A stretch of DNA of 16,402 nucleotides from positions 1-16,402 of the forward strand of contig USPF01000048.1 in NCBI GenBank assembly GCA_900556555.1, read 5' to 3'. Source of the DNA: an uncultured Blautia sp. (GTDB lineage Bacteria > Bacillota > Clostridia > Lachnospirales > Lachnospiraceae). Shown piece by piece: positions 12,887-16,402 of the stretch; position 1 is the stretch's first letter, and every line of letters begins with the position of its first letter. Under the pieces are notes generated by a model, which saw only the letters and a list, made by a program, of their open reading frames with translations, was not told the DNA's origin and did no database searches. Position numbers and translations under genes: made by a program.

Positions 12887-13783
12887 ATGGATAAAGAACA
12901 AAAATCAATAGAAAGAATAAAAATAGCATCCGAAATGAGCATGAACTATTACGGAAAACCTCTTGTATGTACTTACAGCGGAGGAAAAGATTCTGATGTT
13001 ATGCTGGAGCTTTTTAAACGCTCAGGAATTCCGTTTGAGGTACACCATAGCCATACCACAGCAGATGCACCACAAACGGTATACCATATACGAAAGGTAT
13101 TTGCAGAACTGGAACAGAAGGGGATAAGATGCGAAATTGATTATCATTACCTTACGTTTGGTGGAAGGGTAACCATGTGGAACCTAATCCCTAAGAAATC
13201 AATGCCTCCAACGAGGAGGGTGAGGTATTGCTGCTCTGTCTTAAAAGAGACGGGATGCAAAAACAGGATGATTGCAACTGGAGTAAGGTGGGATGAAAGC
13301 AATAAAAGGAAAAATAGGGCAGAATTTGAGTTTTTAGGAAAGACGAGCAGAGAAGGGATAAGAATAACGGAGAAAATGCTTCTATCGGATTGTGACGAAT
13401 CCAGGAAACTGTTTGAGCACTGTGAAATGAAAGCTAAAACGGCAGTAAACCCAATTATAGATTGGGGAAACCGGGATATTTGGGACTTCTACTGGAATGA
13501 ATGTAAAATACACAATCCATTGTATAGTATGGGATATAACAGAGTAGGGTGTATAGGATGTCCAATGGCTGGAAAAGCCAGGTATAAAGAATTTGCAGAT
13601 TTTCCGCAATACAGAAGGATGTACATACTTGCATTTGAAAGAATGCTGGAAGAGATTAAAAGGAGAGGAGGAAAACCAACATGGACATGTGGAGAAGAAG
13701 TGTTCTTTTGGTGGATGGAAGATAAAAACGTAGCAGGACAGATGGATTTGCTTAAGGATGGTTTTATAGAAGGAGCGAACTAA
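12887..13783 (+). CDS. Phage PAPS-reductase-family (PP-loop) protein
   Basis: A 298-residue protein of the adenine-nucleotide alpha-hydrolase superfamily. The PP-loop SGGKDS (31-36) binds ATP pyrophosphate. The set of cysteines Cys115-Cys116 (RYCCSVLK), Cys124, and Cys222-x2-Cys225 (VGCIGCPMAGK) could hold an iron-sulphur cluster, as in DndC-like and sulphate-assimilation relatives. The segment AVNPIIDWGNRDIWDF is the conserved IxxWxxxDVW motif of this family. Phages and islands carry such genes commonly; substrates proposed for relatives include sulphur incorporation into DNA or tRNA. No dndB, D or E gene is next to it, so DNA phosphorothioation cannot be claimed. GAGGAG precedes the ATG. 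Confidence 0.85.
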   Translation: MDKEQKSIERIKIASEMSMNYYGKPLVCTYSGGKDSDVMLELFKRSGIPFEVHHSHTTADAPQTVYHIRKVFAELEQKGIRCEIDYHYLTFGGRVTMWNLIPKKSMPPTRRVRYCCSVLKETGCKNRMIATGVRWDESNKRKNRAEFEFLGKTSREGIRITEKMLLSDCDESRKLFEHCEMKAKTAVNPIIDWGNRDIWDFYWNECKIHNPLYSMGYNRVGCIGCPMAGKARYKEFADFPQYRRMYILAFERMLEEIKRRGGKPTWTCGEEVFFWWMEDKNVAGQMDLLKDGFIEGAN

Positions 13784-13801
13784 ATTAACTTTTAGTGGAG
13801 G
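13783..13801. repeat. 19-bp direct repeat, copy 1
   Basis: AATTAACTTTTAGTGGAGG, containing a ribosome site; it matches copy 2 (13949-13967) with one mismatch. The repeats bracket the small broken gene at 13811-13961. Confidence 0.8.
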
Positions 13802-13810
13802 AGAATAAAA

Positions 13811-13961
13811 ATGTATGGTGGCTATTTTGAAACAAAAGAACAGGCAGAGAAATATAAGAAAAAACATGAATTATATGTTATGGTTCCGTTTTTTTTCTCC
13901 AGTTAAAAAGAAATGGTGTCTGATTTTCGATTTGAAAGTAAAAGATTCAATTAACCTTTAG
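13811..13961 (+). pseudogene. Small phage gene frameshifted at a T8 run
   Basis: The ATG at 13811 (ribosome site GTGGAGG) opens a 31-codon frame that stops at 13904-13906 just after a run of eight T (about 13889-13896). Removing one T lets the frame continue to TAG at 13959-13961, giving 49 residues: GGYFETKEQAEKYKKKHELY, then PVKKKWCLIFDLKVKD. The joined product looks like a known type of small phage protein (YGGYFxTKEEA, then a hydrophobic strand near the end). So the gene is either broken, phase-variable by T-run slippage, or carries a sequencing error. Function unknown. Confidence 0.6.
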
Positions 13962-13967
13962 TGGAGG
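13949..13967. repeat. 19-bp direct repeat, copy 2
   Basis: AATTAACCTTTAGTGGAGG, 166 bases from copy 1. It supplies the ribosome site of the gene at 13974. A shorter relative, ATTTAGTGGAGG, stands before the gene at 14278. Confidence 0.8.
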
Positions 13968-13973
13968 TACGAA

Positions 13974-14267
13974 GTGGAAGATAGAATAAAACTTAAAAGC
14001 TACCAAATTAATTTTAAAGAATTAAAAAAGAAGATATATGAAGAAAATAAGAGAATCTATGACATTGTAATAAACACAATTAGATTGTATGAATTACAAG
14101 TACATACGGGGAAAATGAAAAAGCTTGGGAAACCATCTACAAGCGGAACAAAAATCACTTTTGAGCCAGTGCAAACAGTAGAAGAATATGAAGAAGAACT
14201 GAAACAAATAATTGAAGAAGGCAAAACGTTAGGATTGGAATTTGAGGAAGTAAAAACTGATATTTAG
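13974..14267 (+). CDS. Small helical phage protein, unknown function
   Basis: A 97-residue, lysine/glutamate-rich protein starting at GTG, with GTGGAGG upstream. It is largely helical (FKELKKKIYEENKRIYDIVI, EEYEEELKQIIEEGKTLG) with a short basic linker in the middle (KMKKLGKPSTSGTK). No family recognised. Confidence 0.65.
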   Translation: MEDRIKLKSYQINFKELKKKIYEENKRIYDIVINTIRLYELQVHTGKMKKLGKPSTSGTKITFEPVQTVEEYEEELKQIIEEGKTLGLEFEEVKTDI

Positions 14268-14277
14268 TGGAGGAAAA

Positions 14278-14691
14278 ATGAAAGCAGAGAAAATAACAAG
14301 TAATTTAGAATTTGATGTAAAATATGCAGAAGGCAGCAGGAAAGAGGTAAAAGAAGGAATCCTGTTTGAATTTAAAGGGAACAAAATTATTGGTCACATA
14401 GGGACAAATAGGAAAGAAGCAATGTTTTCTATAGCAAATGCCCTGATAGAAATGGTTGATGATTTCGGGTTAATTGAAGAATTTACTGAGTACATAGAAA
14501 AGGAGTGCCAGGAACTGGATATAATGCCGGACAAAACACCAAATAGTTGCAGATTAATAAGAGAAATGGGAGAACCAGGAAAAGACGGAAATGGAAAGTG
14601 CATGGGATTTACAAGAAATTTCACGGATGATGAACCATGCGAAATATGCAAGAAATGTGAGTGGTGTACAGCGAGAGAAGAAGGTTACTAA
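14278..14691 (+). CDS. Phage protein with C-terminal zinc cluster
   Basis: A 137-residue protein with TTTAGTGGAGG before the ATG. The first 80 residues have strands then two helices (KEAMFSIANALIEMVDDFG). The end carries Cys91, Cys108 and the closely spaced Cys121, Cys124, Cys127, Cys130 (CEICKKCEWC), which should bind zinc. Its stop codon is directly followed by the next ATG. Function unknown. Confidence 0.7.
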   Translation: MKAEKITSNLEFDVKYAEGSRKEVKEGILFEFKGNKIIGHIGTNRKEAMFSIANALIEMVDDFGLIEEFTEYIEKECQELDIMPDKTPNSCRLIREMGEPGKDGNGKCMGFTRNFTDDEPCEICKKCEWCTAREEGY

Positions 14692-14946
14692 ATGGAAGAT
14701 AGATGCATATGTTGCGGGGAAATAATCCCAGAAGGGCGGCAGGTATGTAAGGAGTGCCAGGAAGGAGGCCAGATGAATAAAGAAGGATACAAAGACCCTA
14801 CGGCAGAAATAGCAGTACATAGAGCTAGCCGGATGCCAAAACACATATGGAATGTATTTAATAAGCTGAATCTGGCAGCAGGAAAATCCGGGATGGAGGT
14901 AACGGAAATCAGGGACAAGGAGACAGGGAAAAAATATAGGAGGTGA
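14692..14946 (+). CDS. Fused zinc-knuckle/small phage protein with internal start
   Basis: An 84-residue protein. Residues 1-24 form a zinc knuckle (RCICCGEIIPEGRQVCKEC, with Cys5, Cys7/Cys8, Cys19 and Cys22). Residues 28-84 look like a separate small phage protein (YKDPTAEIAVHRASR, then a strand-rich end). At 14773, codon 28, an internal ATG has GAAGGAGG five bases upstream, so the second part is probably also made alone. The gene thus looks like an in-frame fusion of two genes that are separate elsewhere. The end carries the ribosome site of the late regulator gene. Confidence 0.7.
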   Translation: MEDRCICCGEIIPEGRQVCKECQEGGQMNKEGYKDPTAEIAVHRASRMPKHIWNVFNKLNLAAGKSGMEVTEIRDKETGKKYRR

Positions 14947-14951
14947 TTCCA

Positions 14952-15419
14952 GTGGAACTGACCAAAGATATCTTAGTTCAATACTGCGAAATCAAAGGGG
15001 AAATAAAAGACCTGAGAGAAAGGATTGATAAAGATGAGCAGAGATTACAAAGGATAAAAAAAGAAGGGGTAGTGTCAGATACGGTAACCGGTACAAGAAG
15101 AGACGGAACAATAGGGGCAATTAAGATTACCGGCTTTCCTACCCCAGAATATGACCAGGTAAGGCTTATGATTAAGAAAAGAATAATGAAACTTCATATC
15201 ATGGAGGACGAGCTTCAGGAAGCAATGAATGCAGTAGATGATTTTATAAATGCAATTCCCAAGAGTGATTTAAGGCAGATGTTCCGATTCTACTACATAG
15301 ACGATATGACATGGAGAAGAGTGGCAACAAATATGAACAAAAGGTTCCCGAACAGGAGAATAAGCTATACGGAAGAGAGTTGCAGGAAACGTCATGACAG
15401 ATTCTTAGAAAAAAAATGA
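14952..15419 (+). CDS. Phage late transcription regulator (DUF1492/ArpU/RinA-like)
   Basis: A 155-residue protein beginning at GTG 14952, where AGGAGGTGAT is correctly spaced; an in-frame GTG at 14943 overlaps that site. The N-terminal half is coiled coil (YCEIKGEIKDLRERIDKDEQ); a middle loop has VSDTVTGTRRDGTIG and FPTPEYDQVR. The C-terminal 50 residues resemble sigma region 4: LRQMFRFYYIDDMTWRRVAT then ISYTEESCRKRHDRF as the recognition helix part. This is the layout of DUF1492/ArpU-type regulators that sit at the end of early operons and switch on late genes. A matching direct-repeat promoter lies 14 bases after the stop codon, which supports the role. Confidence 0.8.
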   Translation: MELTKDILVQYCEIKGEIKDLRERIDKDEQRLQRIKKEGVVSDTVTGTRRDGTIGAIKITGFPTPEYDQVRLMIKKRIMKLHIMEDELQEAMNAVDDFINAIPKSDLRQMFRFYYIDDMTWRRVATNMNKRFPNRRISYTEESCRKRHDRFLEKK

Positions 15420-15432
15420 AATTATTTAAGAA

Positions 15433-15470
15433 ATGTCCGTTCATGTCCGCTTTAAAAATGTTAGTATATA
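15433..15470 (+). promoter_or_regulatory. Late promoter with activator direct repeats
   Basis: ATGTCCG at 15433-15439 and again at 15443-15449, spaced exactly 10 bp (one helical turn). The -10-like TATATA is at 15465-15470, with TAGTAT just before. The second repeat lies over the -35 position, which has no consensus hexamer, the usual sign of an activator-dependent promoter. The regulator gene just upstream is the natural candidate to bind it. Confidence 0.7.
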
Positions 15471-15474
15471 CACT

Positions 15475-15637
15475 GGAAGCAGAAACGGAATGGTTTTCAC
15501 ACATGACTCCTTATGTTTTATAAACAGAACGGCAGCAGGGTGTCACAGCCTTGTTGCTGTATCAGGCTCAGACGGTAACGCCTGCAAGATAACCTTAAGT
15601 GTGCGAGGACTTGCAAAGACCGTCAGCTCTCTTTTTT
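15475..15637 (+). ncRNA. Late leader RNA ending in a terminator
   Basis: The region after the late promoter has no credible gene. It holds a hairpin with CAGCAG (15533-15538) and TTGCTG (15554-15559), then a two-part hairpin: GACGGT (15571-15576) with ACCGTC (15619-15624), and inside it TGCAAG (15583-15588) with CTTGCA (15610-15615). Then AGCTCTC and T6 (15632-15637). The whole is about 160 bases, similar in layout to the lambda 6S RNA ahead of late genes. Start of the RNA is inferred from the -10. Confidence 0.5.
15571..15637 (+). terminator. Terminator-like element in the late leader
   Basis: A double-segment stem (6 + 6 bp) followed after seven bases by a run of six T. The gap between stem and T-run makes it weaker than a standard terminator, so it may be conditional. 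Confidence 0.55.
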
Positions 15638-15655
15638 AAAGGATACAAAAGTACA

Positions 15656-15764
15656 GTGCCGGTAAGAGGCAGTCTACTTCATGGTCATGTTACTGCCATA
15701 TCAAAATCAGCCGCAGGAGGCTGGAAACCATCAAGCAACCGGTATAACGGCACATATGGGTTGC
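15656..15764 (+). ncRNA. Structured RNA domain with possible pseudoknot
   Basis: Four perfect helices in 109 bases: GTGCCG (15656-15661) with CGGCAC (15748-15753); inside it GGCAGT (15668-15673) with ACTGCC (15692-15697) and CAGCC (15708-15712) with GGCTG (15719-15723). GCAACC (15735-15740) pairs with GGTTGC (15759-15764) across the closing strand of the outer helix, which would make a pseudoknot. No ORF with a ribosome site occupies this stretch. Confidence 0.5.
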
Positions 15765-15769
15765 AAGTT

Positions 15770-15836
15770 TGGAAAGTAACTCAGTTGGTAGAGCAGGAAA
15801 CAATTCCAAGTCCCAGGTTCGATTCCTGGCTTTCCG
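15770..15836 (+). ncRNA. tRNA-like element without a normal anticodon arm
   Basis: Acceptor stem GGAAAG (15771-15776) / CTTTCC (15830-15835), a D arm (ACTCAGTTGGTAGAGC) with three pairs, and a perfect T arm, CCAGG-TTCGATT-CCTGG (15813-15829). In place of the 17-base anticodon arm there are only 12 bases, GGAA-ACAA-TTCC (15796-15807). Such an RNA cannot decode. It is a tRNA remnant or a tRNA mimic within the non-coding RNA. Confidence 0.65.
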
Positions 15837-15873
15837 ATTCTCCTAAATGGAGATCATCCCAAAATATTTTTTT

Positions 15874-15904
15874 CAAACACCCTGTAGAAATATGGGGTGT
15901 TTTG
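15874..15904 (+). terminator. Intrinsic terminator after the tRNA-like element
   Basis: CAAACACCC (15874-15882) pairs with GGGTGTTTG (15896-15904 region, 9 bp), with a 12-base loop; the T-rich part is in the stem's 3' side. It closes the non-coding RNA block before the gene at 15941. Confidence 0.65.
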
Positions 15905-15940
15905 TTGTATAATAAAAGAAATTATTTTGGGAGGTTAATT

Positions 15941-16282
15941 ATGGATATTGAAGAAAGATTGGATTTTATTGAATTCAGAATGGATTTGTTACGAGAGGGT
16001 ACGGAATTATCAAAATTTTTATATGATCACAATGTGACGAAAAGCAAAATAGACCAGCTGTATGATACGATGGATTATTTTCGGGAACAAATTGATGCAG
16101 GTAAGAGTGTTAGTTCTGGTGATTACGAATATCGGATTTTAAAGATAATGGATGATAAAAAAGTGGATTACCATTTCTGCGAAAGTTTTGCAAGAATACT
16201 TTGGGAAGATGGAAGATATGAAGAAGTTTTTGAAACATTGTATAAAGGCTTTCCTAAGTTTGAACATTTATTCAATAAATAA
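15941..16282 (+). CDS. YhaI/DUF1878-like small protein
   Basis: A 113-residue protein starting at ATG 15941 with GGGAGG upstream; the frame is open to 15599, but that part covers the non-coding RNA and the tRNA-like element. It is helical: DIEERLDFIEFRMDLLREGT, then HNVTKSKIDQLYDTMDYFRE, then FCESFARILWEDGRYEEVFE. The order of helices and the ending GRYEEVFETLYKGF resemble B. subtilis YhaI and the DUF1878 family, which have no known function. It lies alone between the tRNA-like element and a tRNA gene, flanked by terminators, so it is probably an independent unit in the late leader region. Confidence 0.65.
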   Translation: MDIEERLDFIEFRMDLLREGTELSKFLYDHNVTKSKIDQLYDTMDYFREQIDAGKSVSSGDYEYRILKIMDDKKVDYHFCESFARILWEDGRYEEVFETLYKGFPKFEHLFNK

Positions 16283-16288
16283 AGAGCA

Positions 16289-16319
16289 AAAGGCATCTGG
16301 CAACAGTCAGGTGTCTTTT
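16289..16319 (+). terminator. Intrinsic terminator
   Basis: AAGGCATCTG pairs with CAGGTGTCTT (two G-U pairs) and is followed by TTTTC. It lies 7 bases after the stop of the YhaI-like gene. Confidence 0.75.
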
Positions 16320-16353
16320 CTATTACCTATAGAGACCCAGTAGAGATCCATAA

Positions 16354-16402
16354 GGACCCTTAACTCAGCAGGTTAGAGTAGCTGCCTCATAAGCAGCCTG
16401 TC
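16354..16402 (+). tRNA. tRNA-Met (CAT), cut by window end
   Basis: The 5' two thirds of a tRNA: acceptor strand GGACCCT (16354-16360), D arm ACTC/GAGT with AGCAGGTTA loop, anticodon arm GCTGC-CTCATAA-GCAGC (16381-16397) with anticodon CAT at 16388-16390, and the start of the variable loop. Elongator Met is most likely; a lysidine-modified tRNA-Ile (CAT) cannot be excluded without the 3' end. A tRNA in this position within a phage late region suggests a phage tRNA cluster. Confidence 0.85.

Noticed and set aside
12887..13783. DNA phosphorothioation (Dnd) locus
   Set aside because: Only a DndC-like PP-loop protein is present; no DndB, DndD, DndE or desulphurase gene is visible.
15433..15639. 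ORF of 68 residues after the late promoter
   Set aside because: No ribosome site, odd composition, and it covers the activator repeats and the two hairpins; the RNA reading explains the stretch better.
15599..15940. N-terminal extension of the YhaI-like protein
   Set aside because: The extension runs through the structured RNA, the tRNA-like element and a terminator; the ATG at 15941 has GGGAGG.
1..16402. CRISPR array, retron or diversity-generating retroelement
   Set aside because: No regularly spaced repeats, no reverse transcriptase motif (YxDD) and no template-variable repeat pair were seen.

Overview
The window reads as the left end of an integrated temperate phage in a low-to-mid GC Firmicute, most likely a Lachnospiraceae-type Clostridium relative. 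The reasons are the clostridial look of the host genes (an ATZ/TRZ-type amidohydrolase; a SpoIID-like/peptidoglycan-binding protein), strong AGGAGG ribosome sites, a large serine recombinase, and a DUF5067-type lipoprotein. No database search was possible; all family names come from reading motifs.

Layout. 1-1385 is host DNA: an amidohydrolase gene with a probable one-base frameshift at its left end, a shared terminator, and the C-terminal fragment of a SpoIID-like/peptidoglycan-binding gene whose N-terminal part is missing. The break lies about 40-50 bases from the 3' end of the serine integrase gene (1438-2940, minus), so this is probably one prophage attachment junction. The prophage then runs off the right edge.

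2941-6010 is the lysogeny and control region. It holds a lipoprotein and an ECF-like sigma factor with a hydrophobic tail (both minus), a 37-residue protein driven by a promoter between two LexA boxes, and a short XRE repressor without a visible autocleavage domain. A textbook divergent switch follows: two near-consensus promoters and three related 16-bp operators. Next are two small early genes and a minus-strand membrane protein with its own promoter.

6168-15419 is a dense plus-strand early operon: small proteins, an HUH-type Rep protein, an RNase H-like protein, an HNH-like zinc protein, SSB, many small unknown phage proteins (several cysteine rich, one DUF551), a PAPS-reductase-family PP-loop protein, and an ArpU/RinA/DUF1492-like late regulator at its end.

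15420-16402 starts late gene control: a direct-repeat activator site over a -10 element, about 450 bases of apparently structured non-coding RNA with intrinsic terminators and a tRNA-like element lacking a normal anticodon arm, a YhaI/DUF1878-like small protein, and the start of a genuine tRNA-Met(CAT) cut by the window edge.

How it fits together: the XRE repressor holds the early promoter off. DNA damage relieves LexA and makes the 37-residue protein, a candidate antirepressor. The early operon supplies Rep/SSB-based replication, and its last gene activates the late promoter just behind it. The most noteworthy items are the SOS micro-protein next to a non-cleavable repressor, and the structured RNA plus anticodon-less tRNA-like element after the late promoter.
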